Assembly (NCBI RefSeq): GCF_900299535.1
Contig: NZ_OMKE01000013.1
Coordinates: 62,001 to 126,000, forward strand
Reading direction: 5' to 3'
Source of the DNA: Aquimarina aquimarini
GTDB lineage: Bacteria > Bacteroidota > Bacteroidia > Flavobacteriales > Flavobacteriaceae
DNA: 64,000 nucleotides
The notes under the pieces were generated by a model. That model was not told where the DNA came from, searched no databases, and worked only from the letters and a program-made list of their open reading frames with translations. Below, piece by piece: positions 54,793-63,461 of this stretch. The position numbers were made by a program, and so were the translations under genes. Position 1 is the stretch's first letter. The number at the start of each line of letters is the position of its first letter.

Positions 54793-55905
54793 TCAATTAT
54801 CATCGATAACAATACGTTTGACTCGTGTAGAGATTGCTGTAAGCAATTCATATGAGATTGTTCCTACATTTTCTGCAACCTGTGCAGCACTAGAATTTGC
54901 ATCAAAAACAATGACCTCATCTCCTTCTTTACAATCAATATGTGTAATGTCTACCATAATCATATCCATACATACATTACCAAGGATATAGGCCCTTTGA
55001 TTATGTATCATAACAAATCCTTTTTGATTACCATATTGTCTACTGATTCCATCAGCATGACCAATTGGTATGGTGGCTGTTTTGGTATATTCAGATGCTA
55101 TAAAGGCTCTATTATATCCTAATGATGCTCCTGTTTCTAATTCATGAATTTGTGAAATTATTGATTTTAAAGACATAATAGGTACTAACTCCTTATCATA
55201 TTTTGCATCATTACCAAACCCATATAATCCTATACCAGTACGAACCATATCAAAATGTGCCTCGGGATAATTAAGAATTCCTGATGTATTGGATTGATGT
55301 AACAATGGAGTATACCCCAATATATCAATCATTTTATCTGATATTTTTTTAAAAGTATTGATCTGCTCAGTAGTAAACTCTTTTTCTGAGCTATCTTCAC
55401 TTGCCGCAAGATGAGAAAGAAGTGTCGTTACCTCAACAACCTCTGTGTTATTAAGATCCTTTACCAACGCATCTATTTGATCTTCAACAAATCCGATTCT
55501 GTTTAATCCTGTATTAAACTTGATATGAACAGGGTACTTTTTTTTATCTAATCGAGTCGCTGTTTCTATAAATTCTTTGACTACTCGTATACTATACAGA
55601 CTGGGTTCTAATTGATATTCAATTAATTTTTGAAAGTTTACAGGCTGTGGATGCAATACTAAAATTGGTTTTTTTATCCCTGATTTTCTTAATACAATCC
55701 CCTCAGACACATAGGCTACTGCAAAATAATCTGCTCCTATCTTTTCTAAATGTTTGGCTATTACAGATGCATCACTACCATACCCAGAGGCTTTTACTAC
55801 TGCCAGCATTTTTGTAGTAGGACTTACCTTACTTTTGAGATACTTAAAGTTATGTGTGAGATGACCTAAATTGATTTCAAGAACGGTTTCTTTTACGCTA
55901 CTCAT
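54793..55905 (-). CDS. alr: Alanine racemase
   Basis: 370 residues. A PLP enzyme that supplies D-alanine for peptidoglycan. The PLP lysine Lys38 is in [11 protein letters not shown], the second-base Tyr is in SLGYNRAF (about 265), and [10 protein letters not shown] and [11 protein letters not shown] are family blocks. It is stand-alone, not fused to MurF. Its start overlaps the tdk stop by 8 nt, so the two are coupled. Confidence 0.95.
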   Translation of the reverse strand: MSSVKETVLEINLGHLTHNFKYLKSKVSPTTKMLAVVKASGYGSDASVIAKHLEKIGADYFAVAYVSEGIVLRKSGIKKPILVLHPQPVNFQKLIEYQLEPSLYSIRVVKEFIETATRLDKKKYPVHIKFNTGLNRIGFVEDQIDALVKDLNNTEVVEVTTLLSHLAASEDSSEKEFTTEQINTFKKISDKMIDILGYTPLLHQSNTSGILNYPEAHFDMVRTGIGLYGFGNDAKYDKELVPIMSLKSIISQIHELETGASLGYNRAFIASEYTKTATIPIGHADGISRQYGNQKGFVMIHNQRAYILGNVCMDMIMVDITHIDCKEGDEVIVFDANSSAAQVAENVGTISYELLTAISTRVKRIVIDDN

Positions 55906-56545
55906 CAGATTTTTTATCTTTTTTAGATATTTCTTTAGGGTCTTTAACCTCCATTTTTTTTACTTTTTCTTTGAGCATCGCTTTATAATATGCTCCTCTA
56001 CTCAAAGGTTCATATTCTTCTGTTTCTCCTAATACTACCAGATCATCTTTTTGTGATTTTCTATAACTAAACTGGGCAAGATTTCCCGTTCTGGTACAGA
56101 CTGCATGTACTTTGGTTACGTATTCTGCTGTAGCCATTAGAGCAGGCATAGGACCAAAAGGGTTTCCTTTGAAATCCATATCCAATCCAGCAACTATTAC
56201 TCTAATTCCTTTATTAGCCAAATCATTACAAACCGCTATAATTTCATCATCAAAAAATTGAGCTTCATCAATACCAACTACATCACAGGTGTCTGCAAGA
56301 ATTCTAATATTGGCGGCTGCAGGAACAGGAGTAGAACGAATCTCATTGGCATCATGAGAAACTACCATCTCATCATCATATCTGATATCGATAGCTGGTT
56401 TAAAAATCTCAACTTTTTGTTTTGCAAATTGCGCGCGTTTTAATCTGCGAATCAATTCTTCGGTTTTACCCGAAAACATCGAACCACAGATTACTTCTAT
56501 CCACCCAAATTGCTCTTTATGATTTACTGTATTTTCAAGAAACAT
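55898..56545 (-). CDS. tdk: Thymidine kinase (type II)
   Basis: 215 residues. It phosphorylates thymidine in the salvage pathway. The P-loop is [17 protein letters not shown], Asp/Glu are in [12 protein letters not shown], and the lasso region contains [11 protein letters not shown]. The four-cysteine structural zinc site of many type II kinases is not present; only one Cys remains in AVCTRTGN. This is usual for Bacteroidota members. A Lys-rich tail ends the protein. It is the first gene of the tdk-alr pair. Confidence 0.95.
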   Translation of the reverse strand: MFLENTVNHKEQFGWIEVICGSMFSGKTEELIRRLKRAQFAKQKVEIFKPAIDIRYDDEMVVSHDANEIRSTPVPAAANIRILADTCDVVGIDEAQFFDDEIIAVCNDLANKGIRVIVAGLDMDFKGNPFGPMPALMATAEYVTKVHAVCTRTGNLAQFSYRKSQKDDLVVLGETEEYEPLSRGAYYKAMLKEKVKKMEVKDPKEISKKDKKSDE

Positions 56546-56650
56546 TTTGTATTTTTCAGCTTCAATTAAAGAAATCCCTTCTCCTTACTCTAAAGATGAG
56601 GCAAATTTATTAAAAAACAAAAAGCAGTATTAGAAACGAATAAGAAAGTT

Positions 56651-57496
56651 ATGAAGAAGAAATTGGAAGCGGAACTTATAAGTATTGCACACAGAATACT
56701 AAAACTTAAGAACAAATCTACATTACCCCAATTACAAGAAGAAACTAGGCAACTCTATGAGAAATTAACTATTCTCAATTTCACCGAAACTCATTTTGCT
56801 GGACCTCAACCTACCATTGGTCAGATTAAAAATGTGTTAGACACAGAAGAATCAAATGAACCAAAACTACTTGATCAGGAAACATCAAAAGAAGTAAAAG
56901 AGGTACCTCAAAAAGTAAAAGAGGTCATTGACCCCACACCGCCTACTTCTATAAAAGAAAAAGAAGAAGAAAAGCCTAAACAAACTAATGTACCACCAAT
57001 AGATAGTGACCCAATAGAAAAGAGTGCTATTAATAAAGATAGTAAACCAGAAATTATTATCGAAGAGATCAATGCCAGAGTAACCGAAGATCTTTTTGTA
57101 CCTGCAAATACAGTAGAAAAACCTACATCTTTTACAGAGTCAATACTATCTCAATCGGTATATGAAAAAAATGATAAAGACGATATTACTCCTACAAATC
57201 AGGATATCGCTATTCAAAATATAGAAAACGATAATCGACCAAAATCTCTTAATGATCAATTAAGAAGAGAAATTCATATTGGCTTAAATGATCGCTTGGC
57301 TTTTATAAAATATCTTTTTGAAGGTAGTTCCTCTGATTATAATAGGGTACTTTCTCAATTAAATACGCTAAGAAGTAAAAATGAAGCAAAAGAGTTTATT
57401 ACTACCATGATAAAACCTGATTATCATAATTGGGATGGCAAAGAGGAGTATGAAGAGCGTTTTATGGGTATTGTTTTAGGCAAATTTGAAGATTAG
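56651..57496 (+). CDS. Conserved flavobacterial hypothetical protein with disordered middle
   Basis: 281 residues, no signal or membrane span. An N-terminal helix (residues 1-45, LEAELISIAHRILKLKNKST) is followed by about 150 low-complexity residues rich in Glu, Lys, Pro and Asp. A compact C-terminal domain (about 205-281) contains IHIGLNDRLAFIKYLFEGS and PDYHNWDGKEEYEERFMGIV. The two ends look conserved in character and the middle does not. Function unknown; divergent from tdk. Confidence 0.75.
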   Translation: MKKKLEAELISIAHRILKLKNKSTLPQLQEETRQLYEKLTILNFTETHFAGPQPTIGQIKNVLDTEESNEPKLLDQETSKEVKEVPQKVKEVIDPTPPTSIKEKEEEKPKQTNVPPIDSDPIEKSAINKDSKPEIIIEEINARVTEDLFVPANTVEKPTSFTESILSQSVYEKNDKDDITPTNQDIAIQNIENDNRPKSLNDQLRREIHIGLNDRLAFIKYLFEGSSSDYNRVLSQLNTLRSKNEAKEFITTMIKPDYHNWDGKEEYEERFMGIVLGKFED

Positions 57497-57589
57497 ATTC
57501 GTAAGGTTGCTTAATAAAAAAAGACTGTAATCCAGTATATTTATTTATAATGATGAATCTCTAAATCATACTACTAAAAAACAAAATAG

Positions 57590-57934
57590 ATGAAAATTAT
57601 ATATTGGATCTCGACTATTGCCATCTGTATTATCATGTTATATTCTGCTCAGATGTATTTTTTTAATACTGAAATGGTACACGGTTTTTTTAAGAGCTTT
57701 AATTATCCTACTTATATTGTAATTCCATTGGCTATTGCCAAAGTACTAGGGGTAATAGCTATTCTTACCAATAAAATAAAATGGATCAAAGAATGGGCAT
57801 ATGCTGGTTTTTTCTTTGACTTGATATTAGCTATCTTAGCACACTATTATGCAGGACATCCTCTAGGATTATCTGCATATGCAATTATAATTCTTATTGT
57901 ATCGTATACAATTGGTAAAAAAATAAGGCCTTAA
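57590..57934 (+). CDS. DoxX-like membrane protein
   Basis: 114 residues with four hydrophobic spans. YSAQMYFFNTEMVHGFFKS, PLAIAKVLGVIAILTN and KEWAYAGFFFDLILAILAHY follow the DoxX-like pattern. The stop overlaps the rsmI ATG by one base, so it is co-transcribed with rsmI. Function unknown. Confidence 0.8.
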   Translation: MKIIYWISTIAICIIMLYSAQMYFFNTEMVHGFFKSFNYPTYIVIPLAIAKVLGVIAILTNKIKWIKEWAYAGFFFDLILAILAHYYAGHPLGLSAYAIIILIVSYTIGKKIRP

Positions 57935-58608
57935 TGTCAAAATTATATCTGGTACCTACACCAATTGGTAATCTCGAAGACATGACTTTTAGAGCGATAA
58001 AAGTTCTGGAAGCTGCTGATTTAATCCTTGCCGAAGATACCCGAACTAGTGGTAAATTATTAAAACATTATGAGATTACTACTCCTATGCAAAGCCATCA
58101 TATGCATAATGAGCATAAAACAGTAGATCGCATTATTCAAAAATTACAAGCAGGAGAGACTATTGCGTTGATAAGTGATGCAGGTACTCCTGCAATAAGC
58201 GACCCTGGTTTTTTACTTACCAGAGCTTGTGTAGCGCATAAAATAGAAGTAGAATGCCTGCCAGGAGCAACTGCCTTTGTACCTGCTTTGGTAAATAGCG
58301 GCTTGCCCAATGATAGATTTGTTTTTGAAGGTTTTTTACCTGTAAAAAAAGGAAGACAAACAAGATTACAGCTTTTATCTGATGAACCAAGGACTCTAAT
58401 TTTTTATGAATCTCCTCATAAATTAATCAAAACCTTAAAAGATTTTGCAACCTATTTTGGTTCTCACAGACTTGTCTCTGTATCAAGAGAGCTGAGTAAG
58501 CTTCATGAAGAAACCATAAGAGGTACTGCACAAGAAGTAATAGAACATTTTGAAAATAAAGCTCCAAAAGGAGAAATCGTGATTATTGTTGGAGGTAAAA
58601 AACAATAA
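57934..58608 (+). CDS. rsmI: 16S rRNA (cytidine-1402-2'-O)-methyltransferase RsmI
   Basis: 224 residues. It methylates the ribose of C1402 in the decoding centre of 16S rRNA, using SAM. The tetrapyrrole-methylase fold is marked by LVPTPIGNLEDMT at the start, AEDTRTSGKLLKHY, SDAGTPAISDPGF and GATAFVPALVNSGLP. It ends with the family's GEIVIIVGG strand. The extra C-terminal domain of E. coli RsmI is absent, as usual here. Confidence 0.96.
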   Translation: MSKLYLVPTPIGNLEDMTFRAIKVLEAADLILAEDTRTSGKLLKHYEITTPMQSHHMHNEHKTVDRIIQKLQAGETIALISDAGTPAISDPGFLLTRACVAHKIEVECLPGATAFVPALVNSGLPNDRFVFEGFLPVKKGRQTRLQLLSDEPRTLIFYESPHKLIKTLKDFATYFGSHRLVSVSRELSKLHEETIRGTAQEVIEHFENKAPKGEIVIIVGGKKQ

Positions 58609-58654
58609 TCCCAAAAGTACAATAAACATCTAATTTTTTAATAAGTAGACACCA

Positions 58655-58996
58655 ATGACACTTGTAGCATTTATTGATACCCTTAAAAAAGACCCTAAAT
58701 CTGTTTCATTTCAAGAAGTAATAGCCATTATAGATACTCATTACAATTTTGAACCTTCAGCATTTACTAATGGAGCTATAAAAAATAAGGCTGGCGAAAA
58801 CTCAGGTTCTTGTAAGGTCTTTTCTTTTGCAAAATTACATCAGCTCAACAAAGAAGAAACCTTATCCTGCTTTGGCAAGTATTATATAGATGTTCTGCAA
58901 ACCCCAGAAGGTAATGACCATCAAAATATCCGTAACTTTATAAAATCTGGATGGGAAGGTATTTCTTTTGAAAACGAAGCATTGATCAAAAAGTAA
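58655..58996 (+). CDS. HopJ family protein
   Basis: 113 residues. FQEVIAIIDTHYNFEPSAFT, then NKAGENSGSCKVFSFAKLH, then CFGKYYIDVL match the HopJ type III effector family. In flavobacteria this family is a widespread small cytosolic protein and not linked to a type III system, so the family name should not be read as effector function. It lies 46 nt after rsmI on the same strand. Confidence 0.85.
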   Translation: MTLVAFIDTLKKDPKSVSFQEVIAIIDTHYNFEPSAFTNGAIKNKAGENSGSCKVFSFAKLHQLNKEETLSCFGKYYIDVLQTPEGNDHQNIRNFIKSGWEGISFENEALIKK

Positions 58997-59087
58997 CAAA
59001 ACTATCTATAATTTTAGAGTGCATTATTTCGTTCTATCAAAATATATCATACCTTTTATCAAGAAGTGACTTAAACTAAAAAAAGGA

Positions 59088-59786
59088 GTGCAACAAAAAT
59101 CAATATTTACAATTATTGGCATTAGTATACTCGTTTTCTTAGTATGGCAATTACCTTACTTTGGAATTATACAATATCCTCTCTTACTATTAGGAACTTG
59201 GTTTCATGAAATGGGCCATGGATTAACCGCATTATTAATAGGAGGGAACTTTATCTCTCTCGAAATATTTGAAAACGCAGGAGGTGTCGCATACTCTGAT
59301 ATTTCATCCAGTTACTTATCTTATAATATTGCCAGAAGTGTCACTGCTGCTGGAGGGTTATTGGGCCCCGTAATTTCTGGAGCAATACTCATCGCCTCTG
59401 CCAGAAATAAAGTAAGTGCTAAAATAGCAATATGGTTGCTCATCATCATCATGGTTATATCTCTATGCTTATGGATCGATTCATTATTAGCATTAGTTCT
59501 TCTAAGTATATTTGCTGTAATCCTATTTTTTATTGCTATTATAAAAAACCGAGGGCTTGAAACTTTTACTTTACTGTTTTTAGGGACTCAATGTGTATTA
59601 AGTACCTATATGCAAATAGGATATTTATTTACCAAACAATTTGAACGAGACGGAAAAATCCATTATTCTGACACTCAAGTGATGGCAACTCATCTTCCTG
59701 GTACGTATTGGATGTGGGCTATACTTATTTTATTGATCACTATCTATCTCCTCTATAAAAGCTACCGATACTATCTAAAAAAATAA
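59088..59786 (+). CDS. M50-type membrane metallopeptidase
   Basis: 232 residues from a GTG start. Six or so hydrophobic spans. The zinc motif HEMGH (His40, Glu41, His44) follows TWF, and GGLLGPVISGAIL at about residues 88-100 is the M50B-type glycine-rich segment. The third metal ligand, expected in a distant span, is not obvious, though an Asp in LWIDSLLAL is possible. Proteolysis within the membrane is likely but the substrate is unknown. Confidence 0.8.
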   Translation: MQQKSIFTIIGISILVFLVWQLPYFGIIQYPLLLLGTWFHEMGHGLTALLIGGNFISLEIFENAGGVAYSDISSSYLSYNIARSVTAAGGLLGPVISGAILIASARNKVSAKIAIWLLIIIMVISLCLWIDSLLALVLLSIFAVILFFIAIIKNRGLETFTLLFLGTQCVLSTYMQIGYLFTKQFERDGKIHYSDTQVMATHLPGTYWMWAILILLITIYLLYKSYRYYLKK

Positions 59787-59852
59787 TCCCATTTTATAAA
59801 TCTAAGTTCTATACAAAAATGTTTGATTTTCTATAAAGTTTATTATGTCTTT

Positions 59853-60740
59853 TCACACTAATTCTGGAGTGAGTATACATATTCCTTCTGTTTCACAATC
59901 CTTACTTTTTTTGTCTATAGAGTAAATCCCTCCGTAGTAAAATGAATTTGATGAGGCTCCTCCTACATATCCCCCTTTAATTTGTAGTCTTGTAGCACCT
60001 ACAGTCTCTTGATTTTTTATACTGTTTTTTATCCCCCTAGAATTTATAACAACTTCTTCTTTCTCCTTATCATAACTATTGATTATCAAATCTTTATTAC
60101 TTTCATTAATAACGACTTGCAAAATATTCTTTTGATGTATAAAAACTAACCACACTAATAATGTAGCCAATGCTATTCCTGCAATAGCTATAATCACACT
60201 CATTCCTACTCTTCTAATACTAGTAACCATAGCATGCTTCACAGAATATCCGTTTTTCCACTCTTGCCACGTAAAATGTCCTGCTTTTGCTCCTAATGCA
60301 ACCAACCCTCCTGACAATAATTTATCTGCAAACACATCTATAGAAATGCTTTGAGTCATTTGCTCAAAACATCTGGTCAACCTCATAAGATACCTAGTCA
60401 CTTCTTTTCCTTGGTAGTTTTTTATACTAGGTAAATCTCTGGGATTAAACAACCAATTCGGTTCTGTTTTGGCGGTAACAAGAGTCTCTATCAAAGAGAT
60501 ATCATTCCTTTTATCTGGTCCAAAATCTTCTTCCAAAAAATTTAACTTATTCGTGCGAAACTCAATAAGAGTATCTTTTACAATATGCCTTTTGAATTCT
60601 TGCAGTTTATTAAAATTAGGAGATGTTTCTGCAGTTATCAATGCATACAAATCGATACCTACACGGTAACTTATATCATTTAATATATCCTTTGCCAGAC
60701 CATGAGGAGATATCTCCTCTAGCTCTTCTATTAGTTTCAT
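59853..60740 (-). CDS. Hypothetical protein with a central membrane span
   Basis: 295 residues. I do not recognise the family. An N-terminal helical cytosolic half (about 1-170) includes DEL-type charged stretches and DIFADKLLSGG. A membrane span sits near 185-210 (VIIAIAGIALATLLVWLVFI), and a C-terminal extracytoplasmic region of about 85 residues has Gly/Ser/Tyr stretches (GGASSNSFYYGG). Two cysteines sit near the C-terminus (CETEGIC). It is divergent from the PCPPTC-tail protein gene, with 228 nt between. Confidence 0.65.
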   Translation of the reverse strand: MKLIEELEEISPHGLAKDILNDISYRVGIDLYALITAETSPNFNKLQEFKRHIVKDTLIEFRTNKLNFLEEDFGPDKRNDISLIETLVTAKTEPNWLFNPRDLPSIKNYQGKEVTRYLMRLTRCFEQMTQSISIDVFADKLLSGGLVALGAKAGHFTWQEWKNGYSVKHAMVTSIRRVGMSVIIAIAGIALATLLVWLVFIHQKNILQVVINESNKDLIINSYDKEKEEVVINSRGIKNSIKNQETVGATRLQIKGGYVGGASSNSFYYGGIYSIDKKSKDCETEGICILTPELV

Positions 60741-60968
60741 GTTGTTTGGTTTTAAAAGTAATTCATCCTGTTTTTATTTTTTTTCAGAATGCATTTTCTA
60801 TTATCCTATTAAGATACCAAATTTCATGCTCTTATAGCAACATTAAAAATACGTGGTAAATACGTGTTTTTATATGGTATTCACTGGTAAACTATTTCTA
60901 TAACAATAAAGGTTTTCTTTTTTTGACTAACTTTAATATTAATTATTAACTAATAAATATAATACCCG

Positions 60969-61724
60969 ATGGAACAAACAATCACAAAAGAAAACATCCA
61001 AATCACTGAAGAAGCTTTTATCAAGTATACCAACCTCTGGAAGAGTGCAGATGTTTTAGAGTTAACGCATCATTTTCATAAGCTCGATAAGTCTATAGGA
61101 CAATATGAGCGAGTATACTATTTTGCTGTAAACGAAAAAGACATAACTCGTTTTAATGCTATAGAACAAATCAAAACTTTTAAAATCTATATGGCATTAA
61201 AAGAAGGGCATAAAGAAAGTTTTACATTTTTTCCCATTTTTGAGGTTGTCGATACTTCTAACAAGAAATATTATTTTGAACTTGTAGCTTATCAAAAACC
61301 AAAAAAAGGAGCACAAAAAGACGAGACTGTACGATTAGGGTCTGAAATCGTTCCCGCTATTTTTAAAGATATGATTTCTGAAAATTGGCAAAAAGTAGAA
61401 ATGAGTCTCATAGATGATTTATTTACTGTAAAAACAGCAGAAAAACCTATGGAGAGAGTATTATTCTATAGTGTAACACCAGATTTGATCAACCCGTATT
61501 TACCTGGTAACGTAAAAGAATTAAAACTCTATCCTGGATTGGATATGAATAAGTTTCAATACAAAGACATGATCTCTTTTACACCCGTAATAGGACTTAC
61601 TCCAAAATTACCTATAGAAAACAATTTATACAGAATGGGTATACTAGAATCTGACGGTAATGAGGTTTTTATTGAATATTCAAGACCATGTCCACCAACT
61701 TGTGCTGGAGGAGGAGGAGAATAA
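60969..61724 (+). CDS. Cytosolic protein with a PCPPTC-GGGG C-terminal tail
   Basis: 251 residues, without signal peptide or membrane span. The body is not recognised; it is mixed alpha/beta with KEDE-rich loops and a central SFTFFPIFEVVDTSNKKYYF. The last residues are IEYSRPCPPTCAGGGGE. Almost the same tail ends the lipoprotein at 62645-63361, whose body is otherwise unlike this one. The tail holds the only cysteines of this protein. The first of four genes in a row; the next gene starts 19 nt after the stop. Function unknown. Confidence 0.75.
   Translation: MEQTITKENIQITEEAFIKYTNLWKSADVLELTHHFHKLDKSIGQYERVYYFAVNEKDITRFNAIEQIKTFKIYMALKEGHKESFTFFPIFEVVDTSNKKYYFELVAYQKPKKGAQKDETVRLGSEIVPAIFKDMISENWQKVEMSLIDDLFTVKTAEKPMERVLFYSVTPDLINPYLPGNVKELKLYPGLDMNKFQYKDMISFTPVIGLTPKLPIENNLYRMGILESDGNEVFIEYSRPCPPTCAGGGGE
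61673..61720 (+). repeat. First copy of the 48-nt tail repeat
   Basis: This segment matches 63310-63357 at 43 of 48 positions and encodes EYS-x-PCPPTC-x-GGGG. Similarity continues, more weakly, for about 20 nt past both stop codons. Confidence 0.85.
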
Positions 61725-61743
61725 TCTATCTAATCAAAAACTA

Positions 61744-62397
61744 ATGAGTGAAGAACTTTTTAATATTTTAAGTTTGATTTCTTCTTTTATAGTAATCATT
61801 CCTTTATCACTATCTATTTTTAGATTTAAATCATTAAATAAAATACAGATTAAACTGATATATCTATTATTAGGAATATTGATTGTAGAATGTATATCAA
61901 ATATACTCTGGTATCAAAAAATAAACAATTTACCGATATATCATTTTTTTACAGTTCTTCAGTTTTTATTGATTATTAACATTTATAGAGAAGTATTGTC
62001 ATATATATATTCAAAATCTTTCTTTACTAGTATAGGCATTTGTTTTATCGTATTTGCTGTCATTAATACTTTGTTCTTACAGAACTTATATACTTTTAAT
62101 TCTAACACAACAACAGTTTTAGGAGTATTAGTAGTCTTTTTTGCATTAAGTTATTTTTATGTACTGCTTAAAGAGGCAAAATACAGCCCTCTAGAAAACA
62201 ATCCTATGTTTTGGATCAATTCTGGGTTTTTAATCTACTTTTCCAGTAACTTAATTTTGTTTTTTATGAACAATACCCTCTTTAAAGGAATAACTCAAGC
62301 CAGTTATTCCCTTTGGGGCTTACATGCTATTGTCAATATTGTATTAATGATCTTTTATACCGTTGCCATAGCTGTAAAACCCGATAAACAATTTTAA
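61744..62397 (+). CDS. Multi-span membrane protein, unknown
   Basis: 217 residues from ATG 61744 (MSEELFNILSLISSF); an in-frame ATG further up would overlap the previous gene's tail. About seven hydrophobic spans with short polar loops, including LIYLLLGILIVECISNILWY and NPMFWINSGFLIYFSSNLIL. This type of membrane protein is often found beside sensor kinases in Bacteroidota and may act in sensing. Its start is 19 nt after the upstream stop. Confidence 0.75.
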   Translation: MSEELFNILSLISSFIVIIPLSLSIFRFKSLNKIQIKLIYLLLGILIVECISNILWYQKINNLPIYHFFTVLQFLLIINIYREVLSYIYSKSFFTSIGICFIVFAVINTLFLQNLYTFNSNTTTVLGVLVVFFALSYFYVLLKEAKYSPLENNPMFWINSGFLIYFSSNLILFFMNNTLFKGITQASYSLWGLHAIVNIVLMIFYTVAIAVKPDKQF

Positions 62398-62417
62398 TTT
62401 CTATTACTCATAAACAT

Positions 62418-62510
62418 AACACTTGTCTCAACCCTATCTCTCCCCCAAGAGAAGAAGCTAAAAAAAGCCCTTCCTATAAAGGGAAGGGTTTAGGGGTAAG
62501 TGTTTTTTTT
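62418..62510. repeat. Imperfect inverted repeat of the CCCTTCC/GGAAGGG flavobacterial type
   Basis: The outer arms AACACTT (62418-62424) and AAGTGTT (62498-62504) flank an inner CCCTTCC-TATAAA-GGAAGGG hairpin and a TTTAGGGGT segment. A run of T follows. Elements of this kind are scattered between genes in flavobacterial genomes. Here it may also terminate the transcript of the membrane protein upstream. Confidence 0.6.
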
Positions 62511-62644
62511 AAATCATAAATACCTGTAAATCAATTGTATTTTATTGTAATTATTGTTAAATTATATTTTATATGAATCTATCATAACAGGCATTTTTTC
62601 TCTTTTTTGAGCTATATTTATATAAACTTTTAAAACCTAGAACC

Positions 62645-63361
62645 ATGAAAATATTTCACACATATTTTATAATTCTGTCTGTAATCTTTTTTGCTTGCCA
62701 GCAAGAAGAGTCACCAGACGAACCAGAACAAAAACAACATACTCTTAATTGGAAAACGGCAACTCCTAAAAAAGCCTTTGGTACTCCAGAAAATGGATTT
62801 AATATCCCTAGAAAAGCGCTAGAAGAAGCGCTAAAACTACCAAATGTATCAACCGTTCGTTTTATTTTAGAAATAGAAAACAAGCAACTACAAATACGGG
62901 TAGTAGGCACAAACCCAAATGGTGATATCACCAAAGGAGTAGTAGCCAACTCTATTTCTATACAAGAAGTTGTAACTAAATTATTCGCCGAAAAACACAA
63001 ACGTTTTGAGATCTCTGCACTTTCTAAATCGGTTGCTTCTCATATATTACAACCAGATGAAGCAGTGGATTTTGTTTCTGCCTGGCAACAAAAATGGCAA
63101 AGTAATACCCTAGAAGAAGCGATTGCTTATGATGAGCAACGTATTCAATATTTTAGTCTACCTGCAACGGTCATACTACATATGCTACAAAATAGCTCAA
63201 AGAGTGTAAACTTGGTATGGGGGGTGAACCCCAAAGGTAAATTTACTACTGTCTTTTTACCAGAATTAGGCAAAAAGCAATCTTTATTAAAATCAGGAGA
63301 TTTTATCTATGAGTATTCAAGTCCTTGTCCACCTACTTGTACTGGAGGAGGAGGAGATTAA
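62645..63361 (+). CDS. Lipoprotein with a PCPPTC-GGGG C-terminal tail
   Basis: 238 residues. The signal ends in FFACQQEESPD, a lipobox with Cys18 and a following acidic linker, so it is envelope-anchored. The mature body (about 30-220) is not recognised; it contains IPRKALEEALKLPNVSTVRF, QLQIRVVGTNPNGDITKG and a helical C-terminal half. It ends YEYSSPCPPTCTGGGGD. The only cysteines after the lipid-bearing one are the two in this tail. It is followed 100 nt later by a sensor kinase. Function unknown. Confidence 0.78.
   Translation: MKIFHTYFIILSVIFFACQQEESPDEPEQKQHTLNWKTATPKKAFGTPENGFNIPRKALEEALKLPNVSTVRFILEIENKQLQIRVVGTNPNGDITKGVVANSISIQEVVTKLFAEKHKRFEISALSKSVASHILQPDEAVDFVSAWQQKWQSNTLEEAIAYDEQRIQYFSLPATVILHMLQNSSKSVNLVWGVNPKGKFTTVFLPELGKKQSLLKSGDFIYEYSSPCPPTCTGGGGD
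63310..63357 (+). repeat. Second copy of the 48-nt tail repeat
   Basis: 43 of 48 nt identical to 61673-61720, with all five substitutions scattered. Three of the five are synonymous or conservative in the tail. The Gly-codon run (GGAGGAGGAGGAG) is identical. Confidence 0.85.
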
Positions 63362-63461
63362 TTCTACTTAATCAGAAACAATATATAAACCGCTATACTT
63401 TATAAAAAACCAACAGTAGAGTTTGGTATAGCTTTTTATTATTTCTTATACTATTTGTTTT

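Noticed and set aside
58655..58996. Type III secretion effector
   Set aside because: The HopJ family name comes from a plant pathogen; there are no secretion genes and the family is broadly present in free-living bacteria.
61708..61720. GGAGGAGGAGGAG as a Shine-Dalgarno sequence for the membrane protein at 61744
   Set aside because: It is too far (over 20 nt) from the ATG, encodes the Gly run of the tail, and the second copy has no gene start at that distance. Bacteroidota ribosomes rarely use such sites.
61660..61743. Longer N-terminus for the membrane protein
   Set aside because: The extension reads the shared tail repeat of the upstream gene in another frame and has no hydrophobic character.
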